A DNA stretch of 64,000 nt from an uncultured Planctomycetota bacterium (GTDB taxonomy: Bacteria > Planctomycetota > Phycisphaerae > UBA1845 > Fen-1342), in the NCBI GenBank assembly GCA_900696525.1, contig CAADGL010000021.1, positions 372,001-436,000 of the forward strand. Direction: 5' to 3'. Below the pieces are notes generated by a model. That model searched no databases. It saw nothing but the letters and a program-made list of their open reading frames with translations, and was not told the origin of the DNA. The position numbers were made by a program, and so were the translations under genes. Below, piece by piece: positions 1 to 9,307 of the stretch (position 1 is the first letter of the stretch; each line of letters begins with the position of its first letter).

Positions 1-265
1 CGTTGACGAGGTTCTCGACGGCGTGCCAGAAATCGTGGGCGCCGCGAAGCTGGGCCTCGAGCAGATCGACGAGTTCTTGGTAGTGCTGGGCGTAGACTTG
101 GGCGGCGAGGTCGTCGCGGCTCTTCCAGTACCGATAAAGCAGGCCAGGAGACACCCGCGCCTCGAGGGCGATGTCCTGGATGGTCGTTGCGTTAAGACCT
201 TTTTTTGCAACGACTTGCAGTACACCGCGCTCAATGTCCAGACGCTTTTGTACGGGTCGCGCCAT
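1..265 (-). CDS. TetR/AcrR family transcriptional regulator (C-terminus cut by window edge)
   Basis: The first 88 codons of a minus-strand gene are visible; the rest lies beyond base 1. The N-terminus reads as a TetR helix-turn-helix, with IQDIALEARVSPGLLYRYWK at about residues 28-47, followed by the start of the ligand-binding helices. The ATG at 265-263 is preceded by AGAGG on the minus strand. TetR proteins are dimeric repressors that release DNA when they bind a small ligand. An imperfect palindrome lies 34-46 bases upstream and may be an autoregulatory operator. The ligand and targets cannot be read from this fragment. The nearest neighbour is a transport permease on the same strand. Confidence 0.85.
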   Translation of the reverse strand, partial: MARPVQKRLDIERGVLQVVAKKGLNATTIQDIALEARVSPGLLYRYWKSRDDLAAQVYAQHYQELVDLLEAQLRGAHDFWHAVENLVN

Positions 266-298
266 TCCTCTGACGGCCTCCGGAAAATAGTAAATGAA

Positions 299-311
299 CA
301 GTCACTCACTG
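299..311. promoter_or_regulatory. Candidate TetR operator (imperfect palindrome)
   Basis: CAGTCACTCACTG is an inverted repeat with matching CAGT/ACTG arms and three mismatched inner pairs. It lies just upstream of the tetR start in an AT-richer stretch. TetR-family genes commonly carry such a site in their own promoter. Binding is inferred from position and symmetry only. Confidence 0.35.
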
Positions 312-451
312 ATAGTCTGCTGCATGTTTCGACCCCGGTCAAGCGAGCCCTCAAAAAAGTCACGACAGGAAGCCTTCGAGAGAGTTGCCACAGGCTACCA
401 GCGGGGCGCCGCCGGGCACGAATTGATGTAGCCCTGAGAGCCCGCGGGCGT

Positions 452-1363
452 TCAGATGCCCTTCCGCTCGCTCAACGCATCGCGCAGACCGTCGCCAACG
501 AAGTTCAACGCCAGCAGCGTCAGCGACAACGCCAACCCGGGAACTACCACCAGCCACCAGTAGAAACGCACCGGGTTCAGCAGCCGCACGCCATCTGACG
601 CCAGCAGCCCCCACGTCGCCTGCGGCGGCTGCACACCCACGCCCAGAAAGCTCAGAAACGACTCCTGGAGGATCGCCTGCGGCACGGCGAGCGTGGCGAA
701 GACGATGATCGGCCCCGCCAGGTTCGGCAGGATGTGCCGCCAGAGAATGCGCCACGTCGGCAAGCCGAGCGCGCGGGCCGCTTCGACGAACGGCTGTTCG
801 CGCAGCGACAGCACCTGCCCCCGGACGACGCGGGCCACCGTCAACCAGCTCACGCCGCCGATCGCGACCGCCATGACGGCGAACCGCACCCATTCGGCGC
901 CGAGCACCGGCGCACCCGATGGCCAGCGAAGCTGCTCGAGCCGCGCGCCAAGCGACACGGTCAGCAGCATCAGCAGCAGGAGCGTGGGCAGCGCGTAGAT
1001 GACGTCCACCAGGCGCATCATCAGCGCATCGACGCGCCCGCCGACGTAGCCCGCTATCGCGCCATACGTCGTCCCGATGGCGACCGCGACCGCCGCCGCC
1101 AGCAGCCCCAGGCTCAGCGAGATCGCGCCACCGTACAGCGTGCGCGCCAGCATGTCGCGCCCCAACTCGTCGGTCCCGAGCGGATGCGACCAGGTCGGCG
1201 GCTGACGCGCATCGGCCAGGTTCTGGGCGCGCATGCGCGACCACGTGAACGGCAGCGTCGTCGCGCAAATCAGCAGCACCGCCACAAGAAACGCGAGGCT
1301 GAGGACGGCGAGCCGCTCCCGGCGGAATCGGCCCCAGAATGTCCGCGGTGAGTGGTTGCGCAT
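452..1363 (-). CDS. OppC/DppC-type ABC transporter permease
   Basis: This 303-residue inner-membrane permease belongs to the peptide/nickel/opine importer family. It has the OppC_N first membrane helix (residues 14-36) and a periplasmic loop with SHPLGTDELGRDMLAR, a family signature. Several more helices follow, then the cytoplasmic EAA loop, EAARALGLPTWRILWRHILP near residue 200, which contacts the ATPase. Length is normal for OppC. The usual partners (OppB, OppA, OppD/F) are not adjacent: tetR lies downstream and a divergent ggt upstream. Substrate is therefore unknown; oligopeptides or nickel are family possibilities. Confidence 0.88.
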   Translation of the reverse strand: MRNHSPRTFWGRFRRERLAVLSLAFLVAVLLICATTLPFTWSRMRAQNLADARQPPTWSHPLGTDELGRDMLARTLYGGAISLSLGLLAAAVAVAIGTTYGAIAGYVGGRVDALMMRLVDVIYALPTLLLLMLLTVSLGARLEQLRWPSGAPVLGAEWVRFAVMAVAIGGVSWLTVARVVRGQVLSLREQPFVEAARALGLPTWRILWRHILPNLAGPIIVFATLAVPQAILQESFLSFLGVGVQPPQATWGLLASDGVRLLNPVRFYWWLVVVPGLALSLTLLALNFVGDGLRDALSERKGI

Positions 1364-1588
1364 CAGCGCGCATGTTACTGTAGGCGGCGCCGGGCGACTG
1401 CGCCACCGGCATTCGGGCCGCAGGCGAGGACTGCCATGAGACTATCCCATAAGCCGATCCGAGCCGCGCCGGCAAGGAAGCGGTTGCGACGGAAGACCGA
1501 CGGTTTTCATTCGATCGCACTTGCATCCGCTCTCATCGTATCAGTCACCCGGTCCTGGGATAGACTCCAAAACGCTCCCGCTCCTAGT

Positions 1589-3337
1589 GTGCGCTGGAGG
1601 CTGCGCGCGGTACCGCTGCTGGTCGCGATGCTGGCGCCGGCCTTTCCGGCGCCGGCCCATGCCGAGGATCCTCCGTGGCTGGCCCGCGGTCGGAAAGGGA
1701 TGGTTGCGTCGGACTCGGCGGAAGCCTCGCAGATCGGCGCGGACGTTCTGAAAGGGGGCGGAAATGCGTTCGACGCCGCCATCGCGACGTCGCTGGCGCT
1801 CGCCGTCGCACGGCCGCAGAGCACGGGGCTCGGGGGCGGCGGGTTTCTCCTGGCGTACATCGCCCACGATGAGGCGTTCGTCGCGCTCGACTTTCGCGAG
1901 AGCGCGCCCGCCGCCGCCAGCACCGAGCGCTACGACGCCGCCCACCGCCGCAACCCCGGCGGCCCCTCCCCCAGCGTCTACGGCGGCGACGCCATCGGCG
2001 TGCCGGGCCAGGTCGCGGGCCTGGCGGAGATCAGCCGGCGATTCGGAACGCGGCCGTGGGTCGAGCTGATTCGACCGGCGGCGGAGCTGGCGCGCCGCGG
2101 CATCACCGTCGACGGAGCGCTGCTGGAGGCGCGCGACGAGCTGCTCAAGGACGTCGGCCGCTGGCCCGAGCTGGCGCAGCGCTACGCGGGGCTGCTCGAG
2201 TGGCTGTCTCCCGGCGGCTCCGCGCCACGGGTGGGCGAGCGGCTGAAGAACCCGGACCTTGCCCGCGGGTTGCTGCTGCTGGCGGAGATGGGCCCCGGCG
2301 CGTTCTACGACGGACCGCTCGCCGAAGCGATCGTCCGCGCCGCCGCTGCCGCGGGCGGCTCGCTGACGGCCGACGACCTGCGGCACTACCGCGTGCGATA
2401 TCGCGAGCCGATCCGCTTTTCATACGCCGGTTGCGAGATCGTGACGATGCCGCCGCCGTCGTCCGGCGGGGTGTGCATGGCCGAGGTGTGCAACATTCTT
2501 GCGGCGGCTCGCCAGGGAGGCGGCATCGACGGCCGTCACGACGCGGCGCATCTGCTGCTCGAAGCGCTCAAGCACGCGTTCGCGGATCGCGCCCGCTACC
2601 TTGGCGACGCGGACTTCGCCGACGTGCCGGTCCAGCGCCTCACGAGCCGGGCTCATGCCGAGGCGCTGGCGCGGACGATCCGGCGCGAGCGAACGCAGGC
2701 GCCGGAGCGCTACGGCACGACGGCGCCGACATCCGGGCCGGCGGCCAGCCCGCCCGACGACCGCGGAACCTCGCACCTGTGCGTGGTGGACCGCTGGGGC
2801 AACGTCGTCGCGCTGACGGAGACGATCAACGGCACCTTGGGCTCGCTTGTCGTCGCGGAGCCGTTCGGCATTCTGCTGAACAACCAGATGGACGACTTCG
2901 TCACCCGCCCCGGTACGCCGAACCTCTTCGGCCTGGTCCAGGGCGAGGCCAACGTCGTCGCGCCGGGCAAACGCCCGTTATCGAGCATGTCGCCCACCAT
3001 CGTGCTGCGCGACGGCCGGCCCGTGCTGGTGCTCGGCGCCGCCGGCGGCCCGCGCATCATCACGGCCGTGCTGCAAGTGATGCTCGCAACCCTCGACGGG
3101 ACGCCGCTGGAGCAGGCGATGGCGGCGCCGCGGCTGCATCACCAGTGGCAGCCCGACCTGGTGTTTCACGACGGGCCGCTGCCGGACGATCTCCGGCTTG
3201 ATCTGGAGCGGCGCGGCCACCGCTTCAGCGACGAGCGGCGCACCGCCTCCGTCAACGCCATCATGATCCTGCCCGACGGCACGCTACTGGGCGCGAGTGA
3301 CCCGCGACGGTTCGGCCGGCCGGTGGGCGTGCCGTAG
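1589..3337 (+). CDS. ggt: Gamma-glutamyltransferase (glutathione hydrolase), secreted
   Basis: This N-terminal nucleophile hydrolase should cleave the gamma-glutamyl bond of glutathione or related peptides in the periplasm. Family signatures are visible: STGLGGGGFLL early, PPPSSGGVCMAEV in the large subunit, and DRGTSHLCVVD, whose Thr starts the small subunit after self-cleavage and acts as nucleophile. PLSSMSPTIV and GAAGGPRIITAVLQV near the C-terminus are also typical. The GTG at 1589 places a clean Sec signal peptide (RWRLRAVPLLVAMLAP...AHA) at the N-terminus. An in-frame ATG at 1436 has a better GAGGA ribosome site but would add about 51 unlikely residues, so the start is uncertain. Confidence 0.92.
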   Translation: MRWRLRAVPLLVAMLAPAFPAPAHAEDPPWLARGRKGMVASDSAEASQIGADVLKGGGNAFDAAIATSLALAVARPQSTGLGGGGFLLAYIAHDEAFVALDFRESAPAAASTERYDAAHRRNPGGPSPSVYGGDAIGVPGQVAGLAEISRRFGTRPWVELIRPAAELARRGITVDGALLEARDELLKDVGRWPELAQRYAGLLEWLSPGGSAPRVGERLKNPDLARGLLLLAEMGPGAFYDGPLAEAIVRAAAAAGGSLTADDLRHYRVRYREPIRFSYAGCEIVTMPPPSSGGVCMAEVCNILAAARQGGGIDGRHDAAHLLLEALKHAFADRARYLGDADFADVPVQRLTSRAHAEALARTIRRERTQAPERYGTTAPTSGPAASPPDDRGTSHLCVVDRWGNVVALTETINGTLGSLVVAEPFGILLNNQMDDFVTRPGTPNLFGLVQGEANVVAPGKRPLSSMSPTIVLRDGRPVLVLGAAGGPRIITAVLQVMLATLDGTPLEQAMAAPRLHHQWQPDLVFHDGPLPDDLRLDLERRGHRFSDERRTASVNAIMILPDGTLLGASDPRRFGRPVGVP

Positions 3338-3404
3338 GCAGACAGTGCTGGGGACCGCTCACACTCCGCCGCCGCGCGCAGGTCCCGTCCCATCCGGGTT
3401 CGAC

Positions 3405-4337
3405 TCAGCCCCACAGCCGCGACAGCCCCGCCGACAGCCACTCGTGCAGCGTGACCGTCAGCACGCCGGACAGCGCCAGTGACACGGCGGCGAGCTTGCG
3501 GCCGCCCAGCGGCTCGCGCAGCACCAGCGTCGCCAGCAGCAGCGCGAAGACGGTGGAGGTCTGGTTGAGCACGGCGGCGACGGCGGCGGCCTGCGTGTAC
3601 TGGAAGCCCGCGATCCAGAGCAGGAGCGAGACGTACGCGCCCAGGATCGATCCGGGCACGGCGGCGCGCCAGGCGCGTGACGGCACGAAGACGCCCCAGA
3701 TCTCCGCCCGCTCGCGCAGCATCAGCGTGAACGGCACGAGGACGAGCGTGCCGGCGAAGATGCGCACCGCGGCCGCGGGCACGGTCGGCCACTGCGTCAG
3801 CACCGGCTTGGCCATGACGATGCCGAAAGCCATGCAGGCCATGGCGCTCAGCGCCATCAGGATGCCCGTGAGCAACTGGACGCGCGTGCGGCCAGGCGGC
3901 GGCGCGTGCCGCGTCGAGATCAGCACGCCCGTGAGCACGAGCAGCACGCCGGCGTATTGCAGCGGCGTCAACTGCTCTCCGAGCAGCAGCCACGAGAAGA
4001 ACAGCGTGAAAGGCGTGTAGCTGCAATCGACGATCGACACCAGCCCGACGCCGCAGAGGTTGAGCCCGCGGAAGAACAGCGTGTCCGCGATGGATATGCC
4101 GATGACGCCGGAGATCGCCAGGATGGCCAGGTCGTAGGCGCTGGCGCCGCCGAGCGCCGCGAGGCCGCCCTTCGTCAGCGGCAGCGTCACCGCGAGCAGG
4201 ACGATCGCCACCGCGTTCTTGAAGAGGTTGAGCGCGACCGGCGAGATGCGCTCGCCGCTGCGCTTGAAGCACATGATGGCCAGCGCCCAGACCGCCGCCG
4301 CCGACAGCGCGCAAAGCTCGCCGAAGCCGTTCCACAT
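3405..4337 (-). CDS. DMT-superfamily EamA transporter
   Basis: A 310-residue hydrophobic protein with about ten membrane helices arranged as two EamA repeats, the architecture of drug/metabolite transporters that export amino acids, nucleosides or drugs. The first repeat contains TLFFRGLNLCGVGLVSIVD. The second contains FAGTLVLVPFTL and the LNQTSTVFALLLATLVLREP segment typical of the helix 9-10 region. The ATG at 4337 begins directly before the first helix; no purine-rich site precedes it. It converges on ggt with a 67-bp gap. Substrate unknown. Confidence 0.85.
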   Translation of the reverse strand: MWNGFGELCALSAAAVWALAIMCFKRSGERISPVALNLFKNAVAIVLLAVTLPLTKGGLAALGGASAYDLAILAISGVIGISIADTLFFRGLNLCGVGLVSIVDCSYTPFTLFFSWLLLGEQLTPLQYAGVLLVLTGVLISTRHAPPPGRTRVQLLTGILMALSAMACMAFGIVMAKPVLTQWPTVPAAAVRIFAGTLVLVPFTLMLRERAEIWGVFVPSRAWRAAVPGSILGAYVSLLLWIAGFQYTQAAAVAAVLNQTSTVFALLLATLVLREPLGGRKLAAVSLALSGVLTVTLHEWLSAGLSRLWG

Positions 4338-4431
4338 CGCGGGAGGACTATAGCGGCAGTCGCGCGGCCCGGCGCATGCCTGCGGCTGCGACGAAGGCAC
4401 GCCACGCAGGCCACGCGCGCCGCCCGGACGC

Positions 4432-4719
4432 TCAGTCGCCCTCGGCCAGCTCGTACAGCCCCTGCCCGGCGCGCCGCAGCTTGCCCTGCCGCACCAGCTC
4501 CTCCCAGACGGCCCGCGGAAACTGGCTCGGCGGCACGATCGCCACAATCCCGGAGCGACCGCCGCCCGTCATGGCGCCGTGGCCCAGCCGCGACTCGTCG
4601 TCGAGCCGTGCCATCTTCAGCCGTTTGCGAAACGCCTTCAGCGCGCTGCGCAGGTGCGCCGGGTCGAACGCGCCGCCCGCCGGCTCTCCAGGAGTCGGCG
4701 GCTGCTGCTCTGTCGTCAT
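4432..4719 (-). CDS. Small conserved-looking protein of unknown function
   Basis: A 95-residue soluble protein. The first 18 residues are Pro/Gly/Thr-rich and probably disordered. A basic helix follows (LRSALKAFRKRLKMARLDDE), then a Gly-rich stretch (HGAMTGGGRSGIVAIVPP). The C-terminal segment, FPRAVWEELVRQGKLRRAGQGLYEL, looks like the end of a winged-helix or small alpha/beta fold. AAGGGAG upstream of the ATG at 4719 fixes the start. I do not recognise a named family. It sits just upstream of the DMT transporter gene, on the same strand, and just downstream of the SEC-C protein gene. Confidence 0.6.
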   Translation of the reverse strand: MTTEQQPPTPGEPAGGAFDPAHLRSALKAFRKRLKMARLDDESRLGHGAMTGGGRSGIVAIVPPSQFPRAVWEELVRQGKLRRAGQGLYELAEGD

Positions 4720-4789
4720 GCTCGCTCCCTTGTGCCGTCGCGGCGGGTAAGGGGCGCCGCCGCCGCACCGATAAACGCGGCTCGTATGC

Positions 4790-5257
4790 TCAGCCGCCCA
4801 TGCAGCACTTCTTGTACTTGCGGCCGCTGCCGCAGGGGCAGGGATCGTTGCGGTTGATGGCGCTGCCCGGGCGCGTGAACGGCTTGGGCTTGCCGCTGGC
4901 GCGCTCCGCAAACGACTCGCGCAAGGCCCGCGTGAACGCCCCGAGCATCCGCCCGCCTCCGAGGCGCCCTTCGCCCTCGAGCCACGCCAGCCACGCGCCG
5001 CACAGGCCGGGCGCCTCGCGCTGGAGCGCCGGCGGCAGCTTGAGGCGCGCGACGTGCTCGAGCAGGGCGCCGCGGACGTCGGCTTCCTCGATGTCCGCCG
5101 GCTCGACGCCACGCGCTTCGCAGGCGGCCGCCATGAAGGCCGTGAGGACTTCGCCGCCGGCCTGCACGACGTCAGGCGTGAACTCGCGGGCGGCGTCGGA
5201 GTGCAGGAAGTCGGCCGCCCAGTTCTCGATGGTCTCGCGCGTGTACGGCCCGATCAT
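4790..5257 (-). CDS. SEC-C motif domain protein
   Basis: A 155-residue protein ending in NDPCPCGSGRKYKKCC, the SEC-C zinc-binding motif first known from the SecA C-terminus. The N-terminal 110 residues are helical and unrecognised. SEC-C proteins bind zinc and often contact ribosomes or SecB-like partners, but this one has no SecA motor and its role is unknown. AGAGGTG lies upstream of the ATG at 5257. It probably shares a transcript with the 95-residue protein 70 bp downstream. Confidence 0.8.
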   Translation of the reverse strand: MIGPYTRETIENWAADFLHSDAAREFTPDVVQAGGEVLTAFMAAACEARGVEPADIEEADVRGALLEHVARLKLPPALQREAPGLCGAWLAWLEGEGRLGGGRMLGAFTRALRESFAERASGKPKPFTRPGSAINRNDPCPCGSGRKYKKCCMGG

Positions 5258-5354
5258 CTTGCTACACCTCTGTCAGGCGATTGTACGCCGCTCGGCGGCC
5301 ATGGCGCTCGCGCCGCGCGCGTGCGGCCCCGCGGGCGAGCGCTGCGCCCGCTCC

Positions 5355-8225
5355 TCACGGCATCAGGATCAGCAGGTTGCCGTTGCTCGCCGGCTGGTAG
5401 CAGTGCCCGGTGGCGCCGGACCACGACGCGTACTCCCCGCGGCGGCTGTCGAGCCGGGCGACGTTGATCCCCCAGATGCGGTTGCGCCGGGCGGCGGCGC
5501 CGAGCGCCTCGAGCGGCAGCGACAGCTCCACCGTCCAGGCCTTGGTGGAGACGTGCGTGGCCACCTGCGCCCCGCTGATCCACGGGCGCGATTCGCCGGC
5601 CGGCGGATCGGTCAGGCAACCCTCCCGCGCAACGAGCAGCCCGCTGGGCTTCACCTGGAGGAGCAGCAGGTCGGCGGGCGAGCCCTGCGCGACGTTCGCC
5701 GGGTTCAGGATCACCTCCACGACGTCCTGGCCCCAGGGAATCGCGCCGTCATGTCCGACGCGGGTGTCGGTCGAGTAGCGCGGCGGCTCATCCGCGCGCA
5801 GCGCCGCGATGACGGCAACGTACAGGTTGTCGTGATCCATGCAGAAGTACGCGCGCGTCGGCAGCGCCGCGCCGGGCAGGCTGCGCTCGTCCGCCCCACC
5901 ACCCCGAACCAGCAGAAAATCACCCGCCGAGTTGCTCGGCTCGCGCGGCCAGTCGTCGAGTTGCCCGTCGATCACCGGGGCAACCGCGACCGGCGGACAG
6001 GCGCTGGCCGCGAGCCGTCCGGCGGTGGCCCAGGAGCCGTCCGCGCCCGCGTCGAACCGCGCCGCGAAGCTGAGCACGCCATCGGCGTTGTAGCTCAGCG
6101 CGTCGAGCGTCGCGCGCAGGAACTGCGTGCGGACCTCGCCCGGCGCCACGCGCAGGTCGGCGCCGGCCTCAACCACCCAGCCCGCCGGCGGCTCCGGTAT
6201 CACCCAGCGACCGACCAGGTCGCGGTTCGAATCGTTGCAGACCGTGGCGGCGATCGTGGCGACGAGGCGCTCTCTGGCAACCGCAAGCCGCACGCCGTCG
6301 ATTCGCGCCTCGACGCGCCCCGGCCGCAGGAACACGCGCTCCCAGTCCGCCAGGAGGCCGATCTGCGCCTGGCGCGCGCCCCCCGCCGCGAACAGCGCCC
6401 CCAGCTCGTGCCGGACGAGCGCTCCCGCCAGCCAGATCGTCAGTGCGTCGTCGCCCGGACGCCGGCGCGCGTACGTCACCAGGTTGTCCTGGCAGGCGTC
6501 GGTGAAGCCGCGCGGCACAAGCTGCTCCGCCGTCCGGCGCGCCAGGAGCGCCCTCCCGTTGCTCTCCAGCAGACGCAGCAGCGCGTGATCCTGCGCCCCG
6601 CGCCTCAGCCGCTTCAGCCGCACCGACGCGAGCGGCGCATCCAGCACGCCATACGGCGCTCCCGAATGCAGCAGACCCACGCCCTCGACGAAGCCGGCCT
6701 CCCCACGCCCCGCACCGTGCAGCGCGGCGGCGTGCTCGATCCACACGCCGGCGCTCTCGTAACGCAGGGCCTGCCAACCCAGCAGGATGGCGTCGGCCGC
6801 CGGGGCTTCGGCGCGCAGGCTGCCGCTGAACGGCGGCATGCCGGGCATCAGCCAGGTCTGCTCGCCAAGGCCGCGGCGCTGCTCGGCGGCCCGGGGTTCG
6901 AGCCAACCGGCGGGCGGCGCCCAGATCTCGACGCCCGACAGGTCGATCGCGGGCGCGCCGTGCCAGCCCAGCGGTCGCAGCGATGCGGGCGGCAGGTGCG
7001 CCACGAACGGCGCCTTCACGCCGGCCTGGTCGAGGATGCCGGCGGCGCGGCGGGTGCGCTGCGCGAAGTCGACGGACAGCGGCGCCGGCGGCAGCGGCCG
7101 GACGAACGCCCGCGACGACCAGCCCATGTCCTCGAAGTGCCGTTCGCACGCCCGGGCGTACGCCGCCAGCAGCCGGGCGTACGCGGGCGACTCGAACCCC
7201 CCGTTTCGGGCCGCATCCGGGTAATCCAGCGACAGCGGCAGCGGCCAGAGCTCGGCGCGGACGCGGTCGGCGAAGGCGCTGCCATCCAGCCAGCCGGAGA
7301 CGAGCGCGTCGTACTCGGACCAGTCGATCGTGACGCCGCCGGGCTCGCGCGGCAGGTACTTCGGGAAAGACGCCCAGAGCACCGGTGCTAGCCGATGGGC
7401 ATGCAGCAGCGACATCGTGTTCTGCGTCAGGCGCAGCGCCGCGAGGTGGCTCGGCGCATGGGCGAGAATCTGCGTCTCCTCGGCGGCCACGCGCGGCCAG
7501 CCCAGGTGCTCGCCGAGCAGGTCGCGCGGGTCGACGCGCGCCACGATCGGCAGGCTGCGCTGCACCGGCAGCGCCACGGGCAGCACAGTCAGCCGCACCT
7601 CGCAATCAAAGACCACGTCCTGGCTCGCGCCGCCGCCGCGCTCGGCCGAAGCGATGCTCAACCGGCCGGTGAACTCGCCCGGACGGGTCATCGGGGGAAC
7701 TTCGATGTCGATCCAAACCAGCTCGGTCTGCTGCTGATCGAGCCGCAACGGGCCGCCGCCGCGCGGCGCGTCCCACGGGACGAGAATGTCGGGCACGCTG
7801 AGCGGCGTGGCCGGCCGGCCGGTGCGGAGGGGATACCAGCTGCGGAACTCGTCAACCCGCAGCCCGACGGCCCTGTAGATCCGCACGGAGCGCGAAGCGG
7901 CCAGCGTGCCGCCCGGCCCCGACAGGTCCGTCATGCGGACGTCGTATGGACCGGCGGGCGGCCGCGCGGTGCGCAGGGCCACCTGGATGGCGACCGTCTC
8001 GTTGATCGTCGCAAAGAGGCTCACGCGGCCGCGCGTGCGCGAGTAAATCTCGTTCTCGAGCAACGGCGGATCGTCCGGCAGCACCGCGCGCGTCTCCGGC
8101 ACGATCCAGACGGCCAGCGGCCGCAGCGCCGGCGGCGCGCACCCCGCGCCGCAGAGGGCCGCCGCCACGCCCATGAAGCGCGCCGCCCGACCCAGCCCGC
8201 GACGGCGCGTGCGCGACGCGGTCAT
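5355..8225 (-). CDS. Secreted DUF4091 / CBM9-like carbohydrate-processing protein
   Basis: This 956-residue exported protein starts with an Arg-rich signal peptide (GLGRAARFMGVAAALCGAGC); the Cys may be lipidated. A beta-rich N-terminal region (about 30-280) precedes a long alpha/beta region with the Trp/Tyr-rich segments and GWQALRYESAGVWI typical of DUF4091 proteins, which resemble GH123 beta-N-acetylgalactosaminidases. The last ~190 residues begin with VIDGQLDDWPREP, the signature of CBM9-like domains. Together these suggest binding and hydrolysis of a surface or environmental glycan. The ATG overlaps the TGA of the upstream oxidoreductase-like gene (ATGA), indicating translational coupling. 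No substrate can be read. Confidence 0.72.
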   Translation of the reverse strand: MTASRTRRRGLGRAARFMGVAAALCGAGCAPPALRPLAVWIVPETRAVLPDDPPLLENEIYSRTRGRVSLFATINETVAIQVALRTARPPAGPYDVRMTDLSGPGGTLAASRSVRIYRAVGLRVDEFRSWYPLRTGRPATPLSVPDILVPWDAPRGGGPLRLDQQQTELVWIDIEVPPMTRPGEFTGRLSIASAERGGGASQDVVFDCEVRLTVLPVALPVQRSLPIVARVDPRDLLGEHLGWPRVAAEETQILAHAPSHLAALRLTQNTMSLLHAHRLAPVLWASFPKYLPREPGGVTIDWSEYDALVSGWLDGSAFADRVRAELWPLPLSLDYPDAARNGGFESPAYARLLAAYARACERHFEDMGWSSRAFVRPLPPAPLSVDFAQRTRRAAGILDQAGVKAPFVAHLPPASLRPLGWHGAPAIDLSGVEIWAPPAGWLEPRAAEQRRGLGEQTWLMPGMPPFSGSLRAEAPAADAILLGWQALRYESAGVWIEHAAALHGAGRGEAGFVEGVGLLHSGAPYGVLDAPLASVRLKRLRRGAQDHALLRLLESNGRALLARRTAEQLVPRGFTDACQDNLVTYARRRPGDDALTIWLAGALVRHELGALFAAGGARQAQIGLLADWERVFLRPGRVEARIDGVRLAVARERLVATIAATVCNDSNRDLVGRWVIPEPPAGWVVEAGADLRVAPGEVRTQFLRATLDALSYNADGVLSFAARFDAGADGSWATAGRLAASACPPVAVAPVIDGQLDDWPREPSNSAGDFLLVRGGGADERSLPGAALPTRAYFCMDHDNLYVAVIAALRADEPPRYSTDTRVGHDGAIPWGQDVVEVILNPANVAQGSPADLLLLQVKPSGLLVAREGCLTDPPAGESRPWISGAQVATHVSTKAWTVELSLPLEALGAAARRNRIWGINVARLDSRRGEYASWSGATGHCYQPASNGNLLILMP

Positions 8226-9307
8226 GGCTGCGGCTCGGGCCATTTCTGGACCTCGTACAGCTTCGCCGGCCGTTCCGGCTGGCTGGTCCGCGCGGAGAGG
8301 TAGGCCGTCTCGAGCAGCGCGGTGACCGCCAGGTGCCGCTCCAGCCCGCGCTGCGTCGCCTCGCGCGCGCCGGCGTCGTTGCACACCGCCGCCTCGAAGC
8401 GGCTCAGCTCCCCCGACAGGTTCGGCGCCGGCAGGGCCTGGCGCTCCAGTTGCCGCCCGACCGCATCCAGCAGCAGCGCTACGTCGCGCTGATAGCACAG
8501 GCGGTGTTGGGTGCTCTCGTGCACGGCGTGCCACGTCCATCCCGGCGCGAACGGCGCGGGCTCACGCGGCTCGCCCTCGGGCGCAGGTGCGGAGTCCCAC
8601 GCGGCGCGCACGTCCGCCAGGCCGCCGCCGGAATACCGCAGGATCGCGCTGGCCTGGTCCTCGGTCTCGCGCAGGGCTTTGCCGGCGACGCGCCGGAAAC
8701 GCCCGACGGCGGCGCTGAGGCTGTCGGGCGACCCGCGCAGGGCGATCAGCGACTCCAGCAGGTCGTAGCCTTCGGTCGCCAATGCGCCCCCGAGCGACTC
8801 GGCGGCGCTGCTGTTCCAGGCCTCGAGGCCCGGCCCGGCGCCCAGCGCCTCGATGCGCGTGTAGTACACCGGAGCGGCCCCGGCGGGCACGAGCTGCCCG
8901 ACAACCGGGGCGACGTGGTCCCACCAGCTCGCGACGCGATAGACCAGTCCGGCGCTGCGCGCCCGGCGCACCACGTCCACCCCTTCGGCAAACGAGCGCG
9001 CCAGCGGCGCCGTGCGCCAGATATGCAAGCCGTCCTCGAGCGCCACGTGCGATAGCTCAACCGCGCGCCTCGGACGCACGGCGAGCAGGAGTGCGTCGAG
9101 GTCGGCCTGGGCGATCAGCGCGCGCTGGTCGTCATACCATGGAACATCCGGCACGGCCGCGCCGTGCAGCACCCCGGCCTGGGCCGCGAGCTCGAGCCGC
9201 GCGCAGGAGCGCACGGCCTCGACGAGCGGGACGAAGGCCTCGGGCTCCGCGATGAGTCCGAGGCGCACGCGCGCCTCTTTCCGGCCGGACTTGCCGCTGC
9301 GGGCCAT
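8222..9307 (-). CDS. Gfo/Idh/MocA-like oxidoreductase, probably degenerate
   Basis: A 361-residue protein with the layout of a Gfo/Idh/MocA sugar oxidoreductase: an N-terminal Rossmann-like half (RLGLIAEPEAF, then DLDALLLAVRPRRAVELSHVALEDG) and a C-terminal alpha/beta half. The EKP motif that supplies the usual catalytic lysine is replaced by RTAPLA, and the glycine-rich GxGxxG loop is absent. It may therefore bind but not turn over a sugar-nucleotide or NAD(P) substrate. It precedes the DUF4091 gene with an ATGA overlap, fitting a shared glycan role. The ATG at 9307 has GGGAG about 12 bases upstream, so the exact start is uncertain. Confidence 0.5.
   Translation of the reverse strand: MARSGKSGRKEARVRLGLIAEPEAFVPLVEAVRSCARLELAAQAGVLHGAAVPDVPWYDDQRALIAQADLDALLLAVRPRRAVELSHVALEDGLHIWRTAPLARSFAEGVDVVRRARSAGLVYRVASWWDHVAPVVGQLVPAGAAPVYYTRIEALGAGPGLEAWNSSAAESLGGALATEGYDLLESLIALRGSPDSLSAAVGRFRRVAGKALRETEDQASAILRYSGGGLADVRAAWDSAPAPEGEPREPAPFAPGWTWHAVHESTQHRLCYQRDVALLLDAVGRQLERQALPAPNLSGELSRFEAAVCNDAGAREATQRGLERHLAVTALLETAYLSARTSQPERPAKLYEVQKWPEPQP

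Noticed and set aside
3906-7391. Long plus-strand open frame opposite the DMT, SEC-C and DUF4091 genes
   Set aside because: The translation is an Arg/Ala/Gln-rich low-complexity string with no domains, and the minus strand holds coherent genes; at this GC content antisense frames stay open by chance.
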